This document shows, one piece after another, positions 42,143-51,272 of a stretch of DNA of 64,000 nt. The stretch comes from Variovorax sp. EL159 (GTDB taxonomy: Bacteria > Pseudomonadota > Gammaproteobacteria > Burkholderiales > Burkholderiaceae_C), in contig NZ_FMUJ01000005.1 in NCBI RefSeq assembly GCF_900100965.1, positions 310,001 to 374,000 on the forward strand, written 5' to 3'. The stretch's first letter is position 1, and every line of letters starts with the position of its first letter. A model generated the notes under the pieces. The model worked only from the letters and a program-made list of their open reading frames with translations, was not told the origin of the DNA and ran no database searches. The position numbers and the translations under genes are program-made.

Positions 42143-44458
42143 ATGGACACCGTCATCATCGTTCTCAAGGTCGGGCTGATCCTCTACGCGATCTACAGCC
42201 TCATCGTCTATGCGACGCGGCGCTCGGGCAACCGCAGCGCCTTCAAGGACTTCCAGTCCGCGCCGGTGTTGCGCCGCATCACCGACGAAGAAAAATCCGC
42301 GCTGCAGCCCTTCCTGATCGGCCAGGGCCTCACGGCCGACGACGACGTGCGCGAACTCACCGGCGCCTTCGTGCGCCATGGTCTCGCGACGCAGGGCTCG
42401 TCGACCGAGCACGACACCATCGGCGACGTCGACGTGCTGCTGCCTTACGACGCCATCGATTACGTCGAGCCGCACAACGAGGCGCTGGTGGTGCTTGGCA
42501 AGAAGTGCGCGGTGGTCATCCGCCTCAACGGCTTCGACCTGCTCGAAGGCCGCCAGCGCGCACAGCGCCAGCAGGCGCAAGACAAGCAATGGAAGCGCGG
42601 CGAGATCGGCGCGCTGCCGAACATCGAGACGCCCGCCGGCGACATCGATCCGCATGCGCCCGTGGCGGCTTCCGAAGCCGCATTCGTCGCGCCGGACCCG
42701 AATGCGCGCTTCCAGCGCGGCGAGGTCGACATCCTGAGCCAGCGCACCGAGACGCCCGAAGAAGTCGCTAGCCGCGTGGGGCGCGGCGGTGGCTGGGCTT
42801 CGGCCCTTGTCTGGCTGCTGGCTTTCATCCTGTTGTGGCTCGCCACCTGGGACGCCACGCGCGGTGTGCACGCCTACCTGCTGGGCGCGGGGCTCCTCGC
42901 CGGCCTGTGCGCGGCGTGGCTCTTCGTGCGGAAGCCCTCGGATACGGCGCCGGTGCGGCAGCCGCAGCCGGTCAACCGCGTGCGCGGCATGCTCAACCAG
43001 ATCGCCGTGGTCAACGCCAGCAACGTGACGATCAAGCGGGTGGGGCTCTTCATCGGCGACAAGCTCAGCTTCGTGCTGCCCTCGGCCTGGCGCAGCGCGA
43101 AAGACATGCCGTACGGCGAAGTGATCGAGGCCGAACTGCGCACCAGCGACTACAGCGCGGTGAGCTTCGGCGACAGGTGGTCAGTGGCCGACGAATGGCG
43201 GCGCTTCCGGCCCGTGTACTGGGGGCGCCATCTGCTGCACCTGCTGATCGGCCTGCTGGCGGCGATCGCGCTGGGCCTCTCGGCGCCCGACCTGCGCGGC
43301 CAGATGGCGCTGGTCGCGCAGTGGTTCTCGCACGGCAAGAGCCCCGCGTACACCGACGCGCGGCAACTGGCCGACAACCCGCCCCAGTGGGCCAGCTACG
43401 CCAGCGTGAAAGGCGAAGGGCGCTGCGAGATCGACCTGGCCCACAAGGGCGACGACAACCGCGCGCTGCCCATGGTCGACTGCACGACGGTTCGCTGGAA
43501 CGGCAGCGCACCCGTCATTCCCGAGCTGAAGATTCCCGAGAGCATCCAGGCGCTGGCCAGCCCCGATTTCATTCGTGCGTCGGAGAACGGCATGGCCGCC
43601 AGCCTGATCGAGATGCTGCGCATGCAGATGGGGCAGGCGCCCGATCCGCTGTCGGCCTACCGGGCGCGCGAGAACATGCCGATGATCGTGCGCCACTTCG
43701 ACCGCTCGGTCGCCACCATCGAGGCGGCCTGCAAGGAGGGCGAGGGCCTTGCGCCCGGCGACTGCAGTGCCCTGCAGCGTGCCGTGCTGAACGCGGCCGA
43801 GGCGACCGTGGAAAAAGACGGCACGGACACGGCCATTCACAACTGGAAGGAACTCGCCGCGAGCGCGCAGCCGGGCAAGGAGAACGCCGACCTCGTGGTT
43901 TCGCGCAAGCAGCTCGCATCGATGCAGCAGGCGGCGCGCCAGGCGGCCGACAGCTTTGTCGCGACGCGCATCGAGGCCGCGCTGCCCACCATCGTGCCCG
44001 CCAAGGGCGGCGTGGTGCTGGCGTCCACCGTGCCGATCGATGCGGTGCAGCGCAAGCCGGGCGAAGACGCCAGCACCGAAGCCGCCGAGGCGAGCGATGT
44101 CGATGCGGCCTCGGCCCTGGCCGATGACGACAACGATGCCTCGTTGCTCGGCCGCTGGGCCCGCCTGCAGCGCAATGCCGCGCCCGAAGGCGTGAAGCCC
44201 TTCGTGCTCGAGGGGCTCGTCACGGCGCGGGGCACGGACGACGGGGGCGCGCCCATCCTGCGCATCGATCCCGGCCTCGATCCGGCACAGGCCGCCTCCG
44301 CGGGTGCGTACACGCTCTGGTGGCTGTTCGCGGTGGGCCTGCTGTTGGTGAACGGCGTGCTGTTCGTGCTGCGGCTTGTGCAGAGCATGCGCCGGGGCAC
44401 CCGGCTGCGGGCCGACATCCAGGGCCGCCCGGCACCGGGCGCGACAGGCCTCTTCTGA
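42143..44458 (+). CDS. IgaA/UmoB-like membrane protein
   Basis: A 771-residue integral membrane protein: N-terminal span at about 3-23, cytoplasmic region (RRITDEEKSALQPFLIGQGL; DVDVLLPYDAIDYVEPHNEA), two spans near 215-260, one near 365-385, a large probably periplasmic domain, and a last span near 725-750. The layout and N-terminal region resemble IgaA, which in enterobacteria restrains the Rcs envelope-stress phosphorelay. No Rcs genes are visible here. The family call is from pattern; it has a longer soluble C-terminal part than I can assign. ATG at 42143 follows GGAGGAA. Confidence 0.65.
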   Translation: MDTVIIVLKVGLILYAIYSLIVYATRRSGNRSAFKDFQSAPVLRRITDEEKSALQPFLIGQGLTADDDVRELTGAFVRHGLATQGSSTEHDTIGDVDVLLPYDAIDYVEPHNEALVVLGKKCAVVIRLNGFDLLEGRQRAQRQQAQDKQWKRGEIGALPNIETPAGDIDPHAPVAASEAAFVAPDPNARFQRGEVDILSQRTETPEEVASRVGRGGGWASALVWLLAFILLWLATWDATRGVHAYLLGAGLLAGLCAAWLFVRKPSDTAPVRQPQPVNRVRGMLNQIAVVNASNVTIKRVGLFIGDKLSFVLPSAWRSAKDMPYGEVIEAELRTSDYSAVSFGDRWSVADEWRRFRPVYWGRHLLHLLIGLLAAIALGLSAPDLRGQMALVAQWFSHGKSPAYTDARQLADNPPQWASYASVKGEGRCEIDLAHKGDDNRALPMVDCTTVRWNGSAPVIPELKIPESIQALASPDFIRASENGMAASLIEMLRMQMGQAPDPLSAYRARENMPMIVRHFDRSVATIEAACKEGEGLAPGDCSALQRAVLNAAEATVEKDGTDTAIHNWKELAASAQPGKENADLVVSRKQLASMQQAARQAADSFVATRIEAALPTIVPAKGGVVLASTVPIDAVQRKPGEDASTEAAEASDVDAASALADDDNDASLLGRWARLQRNAAPEGVKPFVLEGLVTARGTDDGGAPILRIDPGLDPAQAASAGAYTLWWLFAVGLLLVNGVLFVLRLVQSMRRGTRLRADIQGRPAPGATGLF

Positions 44459-44642
44459 GACGGGGAATACGGCGGCGCTAGAACTTTTGCTCCTATCATG
44501 GCTCTACCGGATGCCGCCGTCCGGCTGCGCCCCATCAGAACGCACAACAACACACGGGCCGCCAGACCATCGGCCGGGCGTGGCTTGAAGTAGGCCCCCC
44601 GGCCCTCATCTGGGCGGCAGTGTTCCCCACGGAGAATTCAAC

Positions 44643-45518
44643 TTGAAACGTATCCTTCTGTTCGTCTTGACCAACGTGATGGTCGTTGCAGTGCTCGGCG
44701 TTGTCGCCAGCCTGCTCGGCGTCAACCGCTTTCTGACGGGCAGCGGCCTGAACCTGGGCGCGCTGCTCGGTTTTGCGCTGGTCATGGGTTTCGGCGGCGC
44801 GATCATCTCGCTGCTCATCAGCAAGCCGATGGCCAAGTGGACCGCCGGCCTGCGCATGATCGACAACCCCCAGTCGCCCGACGAGGCCTGGATCGTCGGC
44901 ACCGTGCGCAAGTTCGCCGACAAGGCCGGCATCGGCATGCCCGAGGTCGGCATCTTCGAAGGCGAGCCCAATGCCTTCGCCACCGGCGCCTTCAAGAACT
45001 CGTCGCTGGTGGCGGTGTCCACCGGCCTGCTGCAGAACATGACGCGCGAAGAAGTCGAGGCCGTGATCGGCCACGAGGTGGCCCACATCGCCAACGGCGA
45101 CATGGTCACGATGACGCTCATCCAAGGTGTGATGAACACCTTCGTCGTGTTCCTCTCGCGCGTGATCGGCTATGCGGTCGACAGCTTCCTGCGCCGCGGC
45201 GACGACCGTTCGTCGGGCCCCGGCATCGGCTACTACGTGAGCACCATCGTGCTCGACATCGTGCTGGGCTTTGCCGCGGCGATGGTGGTGGCCTGGTTCT
45301 CGCGCCACCGCGAGTTCCGCGCCGACGCCGGCGCGGCCGCGCTGATGGGCCAGAAGCAGCCGATGATCAATGCGCTCGCCCGCCTGGGTGGCCTGCCGGC
45401 CGGCGAACTGCCGAAGGCGGTGGAAGCCATGGGCATCACGGGCAGCATCGGCAAGCTGTTTGCCACGCACCCGCCGATCGAAGAGCGCATTGCGGCGCTG
45501 CAGAACGCGCAGCGCTGA
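44643..45518 (+). CDS. htpX: Membrane-bound zinc metalloprotease HtpX
   Basis: HtpX protease, 291 residues, for quality control of membrane proteins. Two N-terminal spans, the zinc motif HEVAH at 144-148 in VEAVIGHEVAHIANGD, two further spans (near 155-180 and 190-215), and the third ligand region REFRADAGAAALMG. The start is TTG at 44643, supported by a good GGAGAA site nine bases upstream and by the family N-terminus KRILLFVLTN. It is followed by a strong bidirectional terminator. Confidence 0.95.
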   Translation: MKRILLFVLTNVMVVAVLGVVASLLGVNRFLTGSGLNLGALLGFALVMGFGGAIISLLISKPMAKWTAGLRMIDNPQSPDEAWIVGTVRKFADKAGIGMPEVGIFEGEPNAFATGAFKNSSLVAVSTGLLQNMTREEVEAVIGHEVAHIANGDMVTMTLIQGVMNTFVVFLSRVIGYAVDSFLRRGDDRSSGPGIGYYVSTIVLDIVLGFAAAMVVAWFSRHREFRADAGAAALMGQKQPMINALARLGGLPAGELPKAVEAMGITGSIGKLFATHPPIEERIAALQNAQR

Positions 45519-45547
45519 TCGATGACCACCGCTCTCGGGCGGGCATG

Positions 45548-45577
45548 AAAAAAGCCGGCGCATGCGCCGGCTTTTTT
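45548..45577. terminator. Bidirectional terminator between htpX and proQ-like gene
   Basis: A run of six A, arm GCCGGCGC (45554-45561), two-base loop AT, arm GCGCCGGC (45564-45571) and six T: a perfect palindrome serving both convergent genes. Confidence 0.9.
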
Positions 45578-45623
45578 GTGGGCGACGTCTTCGCCCGGTT
45601 CGCCCGATGTGGTTGTGTCGTCG

Positions 45624-46511
45624 TCAGGACGCGGCTGCGTCGCCGCCTGCGCCTGCTTCTTCGCTGGCTGGGGCTGCCGCCGCCGCTGCTGCAGCAGCAA
45701 CCGCCGCCGCTTCGGCCGCGGCCTGGTCGCGTCGCACGCGCTCCAGCGTGCGCGCCACTTCCGCCGGGTCCATGCCGTACATCTCCGCGAACTCGGCTTC
45801 GCTGCGGCCGCTGGCCGTGAAGGCGCGGAACAGCGCTTCGCGCTTGGCGGCCTGGCGGCCCAGCTCGGCCACGGCTTCGTCGAGCAGGGCGTTGTTGGTT
45901 TCGTCCTGCGTGCGCACGCGCTCGGCATAGGCGTCGCGGCCCAGGCCCGAGGCCTCGATGGCCGCGATGATGCGCGTCACCACATGGGGGCGCAGGTCTT
46001 CGTTCGAGCGGGCCTGGCGGCGCTTGAACACTTCGAGGATGGCGTGATGCACGTGCTCGGGTGCCACCGGCTCCACGGGCACGCCCTGCAGGTCATGGCG
46101 CTGGTGGCCGGCGGCCACGGCTTCGAGGTAGCGCGTGGAGCGGGCATGCAGGCCCAGCGCGACCTTCAGGTCTTCCTTCTTGAACTCGTCGGGGTGCTGC
46201 GCCAGCAGGTCCTGGTAGACGCCCAGCTTGAGCGGCAGGAAGTGCGCGCCGAACATCTTCGGGTACAGGGTGAACAGCTTTTCGAGTGCGGGATGCACCT
46301 TGCGCGCGGGGCGTTGTTGTTGCTGCTGTTGCGGCTGTGCCTGCTTCGCATCTTGCTGCGGGCGTTGCTGGCCGTTGCGCGGCGCGCGGCCCTTGCCGCC
46401 GCGTGGCCGTCGCTGTTGCTGCTGCTGTTGTTGTTTCGGTGCGGTGTTGCCCGTGTCTTCCGTGACTTCGCGGACTTCCTGGATTTCTTGGGGCGTGGCG
46501 GTATCGGTCAT
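45624..46511 (-). CDS. ProQ/FinO family RNA chaperone
   Basis: RNA-binding protein of 295 residues. The ProQ/FinO core lies at about 70-190 (HPALEKLFTLYPKMFGAHFL, PLKLGVYQDLLAQHPDEFKK, LKVALGLHARSTRYLEAVAA). The N-terminal 65 residues are rich in Gln and Arg with several polyglutamine tracts, and the C-terminus is a polyalanine-rich tail; both are long for the family. Expected to bind structured sRNAs and mRNA 3' ends. Its terminator is shared with htpX. Confidence 0.9.
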   Translation of the reverse strand: MTDTATPQEIQEVREVTEDTGNTAPKQQQQQQQRRPRGGKGRAPRNGQQRPQQDAKQAQPQQQQQQRPARKVHPALEKLFTLYPKMFGAHFLPLKLGVYQDLLAQHPDEFKKEDLKVALGLHARSTRYLEAVAAGHQRHDLQGVPVEPVAPEHVHHAILEVFKRRQARSNEDLRPHVVTRIIAAIEASGLGRDAYAERVRTQDETNNALLDEAVAELGRQAAKREALFRAFTASGRSEAEFAEMYGMDPAEVARTLERVRRDQAAAEAAAVAAAAAAAAAPASEEAGAGGDAAAS

Positions 46512-46566
46512 CGATCGGGGTGTGTCAGGTTGGCAGCAAGCAAAAAGGGAATGGGTCCGGCGCTCA

Positions 46567-47196
46567 TCAGCGCGGGCGGAACATCTTGAACATATTGTCG
46601 GGGCTGATCTCGAAGTAGTCGGCCGGGCCGCCGCCGCGCAGGATGGGTTGCGCAGCGGCAGTGTCGTAGATGCCGTCTTTCAGCAGGTGGCGCGCGATGT
46701 GCACGCCCACCACCTCACCGAGGATCAGCCAGGTTTGCACGGGCGCGCCGTCGAGGCCTTCGAGCTGGATGAGCTGCGTCAGCCGGCATTCGAAGGACAC
46801 CGGGCTCTCGGCCACGCGCGGCACCGCGATGCGCCGCGAGGCCACGGGCGTGAGGCCCGCAAGCTCGAACTCGTTCACCTCGGGCGGCACGGCCGCGCAC
46901 GACCGGTTCATCTGCTCGGCCAGCGGGCGCGTGGCCAGGTTCCAGCCGAACTCCTGCGTCTGGCGGATGTTGTGCAGGCTGTCCTTGGCGCCGATGCTGG
47001 CGAAGCCGATGATCGGCGGCGTGTAGTTGAAGGCGTTGAAAAAGCTGTAGGGCGCCAGGTTGAGCACGCCGTGCGCGTCCTGCGACGAGATCCAGCCGAT
47101 CGGCCGCGGCCCGACCATCGCATTGAACGGGTCGTGCGGCAGGCCGTGGCCCTTGGCGGGTTCGTAGAAGTGGAAGTCGGTGGTGTCGTCGGACAT
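46567..47196 (-). CDS. Flavin reductase family protein
   Basis: A 209-residue FMN-binding split-barrel protein of the flavin-reductase-like family: MVGPRPIGWISSQDAHGVLN, LAPYSFFNAFNYTPPIIGFA, FGWNLATRPLAEQMNRS and GEVVGVHIARHLLKDG. It would reduce or bind flavin, and such proteins often supply reduced FMN to monooxygenases. It follows the XAC2610-like gene by 25 bases. Confidence 0.9.
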   Translation of the reverse strand: MSDDTTDFHFYEPAKGHGLPHDPFNAMVGPRPIGWISSQDAHGVLNLAPYSFFNAFNYTPPIIGFASIGAKDSLHNIRQTQEFGWNLATRPLAEQMNRSCAAVPPEVNEFELAGLTPVASRRIAVPRVAESPVSFECRLTQLIQLEGLDGAPVQTWLILGEVVGVHIARHLLKDGIYDTAAAQPILRGGGPADYFEISPDNMFKMFRPR

Positions 47197-47221
47197 GGGG
47201 TGGCGGGCATGCGCCTTCGCG

Positions 47222-47911
47222 TCAGTGCTTGTCGTCCTGCTTCATCGCTTCGCGATGGGTGCTGGTTTTCCAGCGGCCGTTCACGAGCCGGCCTTCGGTG
47301 ATGTCCAGGTGCTCGCCATCGGTCGCCATCGCTTCCTCGCGGGTGTAGACCTTCTGCAGGCCGACCTTGGGAACCACCGCGTACTGGGTGGTCAGGTGCC
47401 AGCAGCAGCCCGACTTCTCGAGGGTTTCGAGGCGCTTGCGTTGGTGGTCGACCTGGAACATGCCCAGGGTCGACGTTGCCAGCTCGGTCAGGTCCGCGCT
47501 CGGCACGAAGGCCTTGCGCGTGCGGTTGTAGACGTACACGTCGTACGACGGGCCGCCATAGCTGCTGTTGTTGCCGTTGCGGATCGCCAGGTCGTCCTGG
47601 CCGTCGAAGTTGAAGTCGTCGACGATCAGCGCGCTCTGGTCGCTGTAGAGCTGCGTGGCGTTGACGGCGGGCCGGTGCCTTTTGTCCAGCAGGATGCTCA
47701 TGTCCTGGCTCTCGAAGCGCTGGACCGTGGCATGCGTCTTCGCGTCGATCAGCTCGATGGTGGCCGGGCCCGAACACTGGGTGTCGTCGCAGTGGGCAAC
47801 GACGATGCGCGCGGCATACGCGGCCGACAGCTTCGGTATGACGAACTCGGCCGCCATGGCAAGGCCCGGGCCGAGCAGCGCCGCGAGCAGGAGCGCGTGG
47901 CGCGTCTTCAT
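47222..47911 (-). CDS. XAC2610-like periplasmic protein
   Basis: A 229-residue exported protein: signal peptide at residues 1-20 (KTRHALLLAALLGPGLAMA), then a domain with DDFNFDGQDDLAIRNGNN, an Asp-rich loop like calcium-binding FG-GAP repeats, and YDVYVYNRTRKAFVPSADLT. This matches the XAC2610/VisP-related family; Xanthomonas XAC2610 is a periplasmic lysozyme inhibitor linked to type IV secretion. Here no secretion genes are near, so an inhibitor role is inference. Its start overlaps the VUT transporter stop by four bases. Confidence 0.65.
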   Translation of the reverse strand: MKTRHALLLAALLGPGLAMAAEFVIPKLSAAYAARIVVAHCDDTQCSGPATIELIDAKTHATVQRFESQDMSILLDKRHRPAVNATQLYSDQSALIVDDFNFDGQDDLAIRNGNNSSYGGPSYDVYVYNRTRKAFVPSADLTELATSTLGMFQVDHQRKRLETLEKSGCCWHLTTQYAVVPKVGLQKVYTREEAMATDGEHLDITEGRLVNGRWKTSTHREAMKQDDKH

Positions 47912-48483
47912 CCGGCGTTGGCGGCGATGCGCGCGGCCTGCCGTCCGATCAGCAGCCGGAACGGCAGCAGCATCAGCACGCCGACGCCCAGCTTCACGCC
48001 GAGGTCGCCCAGCGCCCAGGTGAGCCACGGGCCGTCGGTGCCCGCGAAGGCGATGCCCCAGAACACGATGCTGTCGAGCACGGCCGCGATCACGGTGGCC
48101 ACCAGCGGTGCGCGCCACCAGAGGCCGCGGCGCAGGCGGTCGAACACGCCGATGTCGAGCAGTTGCGAGGCGATGAAGGCCAGCCCGGACGCGGCCGCGA
48201 TGCGCGCCGGCGCGAGCAGCAGCGACACCACCACCGCCACCGCGAAGCCCACCCACGCCACGCGCCGCGCCATGCCGGGGCCGAAGCGCCGGTTGACGAG
48301 ATCGCTCACGAGGTAGGCCACCGGGTAGGTGAAGGCGCCCCAGGTCAGCCAGTCGTTGATAGCGAACTGCACCAGGATGTTGGAGGCCAGCACCACCGCA
48401 GCCATGGCCAGCGTGGCGACGCCGAGTTGGCCGGCGGTGGGGCGCGCGAAATGCAAGGGCGAAGAAGTCGTCATGGTCTGCAT
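47908..48483 (-). CDS. VUT family (queuosine precursor) transporter
   Basis: A 191-residue membrane protein of the ECF/VUT family, six predicted spans: QLGVATLAMAAVVLASNILV, WGAFTYPVAYLVSDLVNRRF (the family hallmark), FIASQLLDIGVFDRLR and ATVIAAVLDSIVFWGIAF. Characterised relatives (YhhQ) import queuine precursors such as preQ0. The ATG at 48483 shares a base with the upstream stop; a second Met at 48474 is possible. Confidence 0.88.
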   Translation of the reverse strand: MQTMTTSSPLHFARPTAGQLGVATLAMAAVVLASNILVQFAINDWLTWGAFTYPVAYLVSDLVNRRFGPGMARRVAWVGFAVAVVVSLLLAPARIAAASGLAFIASQLLDIGVFDRLRRGLWWRAPLVATVIAAVLDSIVFWGIAFAGTDGPWLTWALGDLGVKLGVGVLMLLPFRLLIGRQAARIAANAG

Positions 48484-50144
48484 CAGGCGGTGCGTGCCTG
48501 TTCGGCTTCGGCCAGCACGCCGTGCGCCACGGCCTCGGCGACCTTGATGCCATCGACGCCGGCCGAGAGGATGCCGCCCGCGTAGCTCGCGCCTTCGCCG
48601 GCGGGATAGAGGCCGCGCACGTTGAGGCTCTGGAAGTCGTCGCCGCGCGCGATGCGGATGGGCGACGAGGTGCGCGTTTCAACGCCGGTGAGCACCGCGT
48701 CGTGCAGGTCGAAGCCCTTGATCTTGCGGCCGAAGGCGGGGAAGGCCTCGCGCATGGCTTCGATGGCATAGGCGGGCAATGCCTGGTGCAGGTCGGTCGG
48801 CGTCACGCCGGGCTTGTACGAAGGCGTCACGCTGCCGAGCGCGGTCGATGGCTTGCCGGCAATGAAGTCGCCGACGAGCTGGCCGGGCGCGTGGTAGTTG
48901 CTGCCGCCGAGCACGTAGGCGTTGGATTCGAGCTCGCGCTGAAGAACGATGCCCGCGAGCGCGTCGCCCGCGGCATTGGGGCTCCATCCTGGGAAGTCTT
49001 TCGGATCGATCCCCACCACGATGCCCGCGTTGGCGTTGCGCTCGTTGCGCGAGTACTGGCTCATGCCGTTGGTGACCACGCGGCCCGGCTCGCTGGTGGC
49101 CGCCACCACGGTGCCGCCGGGGCACATGCAGAAGCTGTAGACCGAGCGGCCATTGCTGGCGTGGTGCACCAGCTTGTAGTCGGCAGCGCCGAGCAGCGGA
49201 TGGCCCGCATGGCGGCCCCAGCGCGCCCGGTCGATGAGGCCCTGCGGATGCTCCACGCGAAAGCCGATGGAAAAGGGCTTGGCCTCGATGTGCACGCCGC
49301 GCGCATGCAGCATCTCGAAGGTGTCGCGCGAGCTGTGGCCCAGCGCCATCACGACATGGTCGGCGCGCAGCTCGCTGCTGGTGCCGGTGGCCTGGTCGAG
49401 CACGGTGAGGCCACGCAGGTGGCCGTCTTCGATGTGCACGTCGGTCACGCGCTGCTCGAAGCGGATCTCGCCGCCGAGCGCCACGATCTGCTCGCGGATG
49501 TTTTCGACCACCTTCACCAGCTTGAAGGTGCCGATGTGCGGATGCGCGACGTACAGAATTTCAGGCGGCGCGCCGGCCTTGACGAACTCTTCCATCACCT
49601 TGCGGCCGAGGAAGCGCGGGTCCTTGATCTGGCTGTAGAGCTTGCCGTCGGAGAAAGTGCCGGCGCCGCCTTCGCCAAACTGCACGTTCGACTCGGGGTT
49701 GAGCACGCTCTTGCGCCACAGGCCCCAGGTGTCGCGGGTGCGCTGGCGCACGGTCTTGCCGCGTTCGAGCACGATGGGCCTGAAGCCCATCTTCGCGAGC
49801 ATCAGCGCCGCGAAGATGCCGCAGGGGCCGAAGCCGATCACCACCGGCCGCGCCGTGCCTTCGGCCGCATTGGCCGGCGGAGTGTAGACCATGTTGGGCG
49901 CGGGCTGGATGTGCGGATGGCCGGCGTGCTTTGCGAGCAGCGCGGCTTCGAGCTTGGCGTCGGCCAGCTGCACGTCGCAGATGTAGACCGTGAGCAGGTC
50001 GACCTTGCGCGCGTCGAAGCTGCGTTTGTAGACGGTGTGGGAGGCGATCGCTTCAGGTGGGACGTCGAGCGTCCGGGCGATCAGTGTGGCCAGCGCCTCG
50101 GGCGCGTGGTCGAGCGGGAGTTTGAGTTCGGATATTCGCAGCAT
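48483..50144 (-). CDS. NAD(P)/FAD-dependent oxidoreductase (COG2509-like)
   Basis: A 553-residue flavoprotein. An N-terminal ~95-residue domain (LRISELKLPLDHAPEALATL, VYKRSFDARKVDLLTVYICD) precedes a Rossmann site RPVVIGFGPCGIFAALMLAK, then FGEGGAGTFSDGKLYSQIKD, and LYPAGEGASYAGGILSAGVD at the end. This architecture is that of the uncharacterised FAD-dependent dehydrogenases of COG2509. The reaction is unknown. It is first in a run with the VUT transporter, the XAC2610-like gene and the flavin reductase. Confidence 0.9.
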   Translation of the reverse strand: MLRISELKLPLDHAPEALATLIARTLDVPPEAIASHTVYKRSFDARKVDLLTVYICDVQLADAKLEAALLAKHAGHPHIQPAPNMVYTPPANAAEGTARPVVIGFGPCGIFAALMLAKMGFRPIVLERGKTVRQRTRDTWGLWRKSVLNPESNVQFGEGGAGTFSDGKLYSQIKDPRFLGRKVMEEFVKAGAPPEILYVAHPHIGTFKLVKVVENIREQIVALGGEIRFEQRVTDVHIEDGHLRGLTVLDQATGTSSELRADHVVMALGHSSRDTFEMLHARGVHIEAKPFSIGFRVEHPQGLIDRARWGRHAGHPLLGAADYKLVHHASNGRSVYSFCMCPGGTVVAATSEPGRVVTNGMSQYSRNERNANAGIVVGIDPKDFPGWSPNAAGDALAGIVLQRELESNAYVLGGSNYHAPGQLVGDFIAGKPSTALGSVTPSYKPGVTPTDLHQALPAYAIEAMREAFPAFGRKIKGFDLHDAVLTGVETRTSSPIRIARGDDFQSLNVRGLYPAGEGASYAGGILSAGVDGIKVAEAVAHGVLAEAEQARTA

Positions 50145-50183
50145 GTCGGTGGCTTGTGGTTATCAAGCAGACCGCGCATTTTA

Positions 50184-50198
50184 AGCGCCGGGGGCGCT
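50184..50198 (-). terminator. Weak hairpin terminator after cysK
   Basis: Read on the minus strand: AGCGCC-CCC-GGCGCT followed by TAAAAT, 30 bases beyond the cysK stop. The stem is short and the T-run poor, so termination is probably partial. Confidence 0.35.
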
Positions 50199-50227
50199 AT
50201 GAAAGCGATAGCTGGCCGATGGCCCGA

Positions 50228-51148
50228 TCAGGCCGGCAGGAATCCCTCGACCGACAGATAGCGCTCGCCGGTGTCGTAGTTGAAGCCCAGCACCACGGCA
50301 TCGGGTGCCAGCGAGGGCAGCTTCTGTGCGATGGCCGCGAGCGTGGCGCCCGACGAGATGCCGACCAGCAGGCCTTCTTCGAGCGCGCAGCGGCGGGCCA
50401 TTTCGCGGGCCGGTTCGGCATCGACCTGCAGCACGCCGTCGAGCAGCGAGGTGTCGAGGTTCTTCGGGATGAAGCCCGCGCCGATGCCCTGGATCGGGTG
50501 CGGTGCCGGCGCGCCGCCCGAGATCACCGGCGATGCCACGGGCTCGACCGCGAACACCTGCAGCTTGGGCCACTTCTTCTTGAGCACGCGCGCCACGCCC
50601 GTGATGTGGCCACCGGTGCCCACGCCGGTGATGATCACGTCGATGCCATCGGGAAAGTCGGCCGCGATTTCCTCGGCCGTGGTGCGCACGTGCACGTCGA
50701 CGTTGGCGGGGTTGTTGAACTGCTGCGGCATCCACGCACCGGGTGTGCCGGCCACGATTTCTTCGGCACGGGCAATGGAGGCCTTCATGCCGCCAGCGCG
50801 CGGCGTGAGGTCGAAGGTGGCACCGTAGGCCAGCATCAGGCGGCGGCGCTCGACGGACATGCTGTCGGGCATCACCAGGATCAGCTTGTAGCCCTTGACG
50901 GCGGCCACCATCGCCAGGCCGATGCCGGTGTTGCCGGAGGTGGGTTCGACGATGGTGCCGCCGGGCTTGAGCGCGCCGCTTTTTTCGGCGTCTTCCACCA
51001 TCGACAGCGCGATGCGGTCCTTGATCGAGCCGCCCGGGTTGGCGCGCTCGGACTTGACCCAGACCTGCTGCTTCGCATTGCCGAACAGCCGGTTGATGCG
51101 GATGTGCGGCGTGTTGCCGATGGTCTGGAGGATGTTCTGGGCCTTCAT
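50228..51148 (-). CDS. cysK: Cysteine synthase A
   Basis: O-acetylserine sulfhydrylase, 306 residues, PLP-dependent; makes cysteine from O-acetylserine and sulfide. PLP lysine 43 in NPGGSIKDRIA, the EPTSGNTGIGLAM loop, the GVGTGGHITGVARVLK phosphate-binding glycines, and GISSGAT near the end. It begins MKAQNILQTIGNTPHIRINR; ATG at 51148 with a GGAGAT site. Confidence 0.93.
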   Translation of the reverse strand: MKAQNILQTIGNTPHIRINRLFGNAKQQVWVKSERANPGGSIKDRIALSMVEDAEKSGALKPGGTIVEPTSGNTGIGLAMVAAVKGYKLILVMPDSMSVERRRLMLAYGATFDLTPRAGGMKASIARAEEIVAGTPGAWMPQQFNNPANVDVHVRTTAEEIAADFPDGIDVIITGVGTGGHITGVARVLKKKWPKLQVFAVEPVASPVISGGAPAPHPIQGIGAGFIPKNLDTSLLDGVLQVDAEPAREMARRCALEEGLLVGISSGATLAAIAQKLPSLAPDAVVLGFNYDTGERYLSVEGFLPA

Positions 51149-51272
51149 GGAATCTCCTTGGATCAATGCGTTTGTCGAACGGACAGCGCGCATTGTGGCG
51201 CCCCATTGAGGGGGAGCAACTCAAGCCGGGCGGCAAAGCCACACCGATGCGAGAGCCCCGCCCGCCACCGCC

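Noticed and set aside
46310..46440. Trinucleotide-like repeats of GTT/GCT as a microsatellite
   Set aside because: They encode in-frame polyglutamine tracts of the ProQ-like protein and need no separate element.
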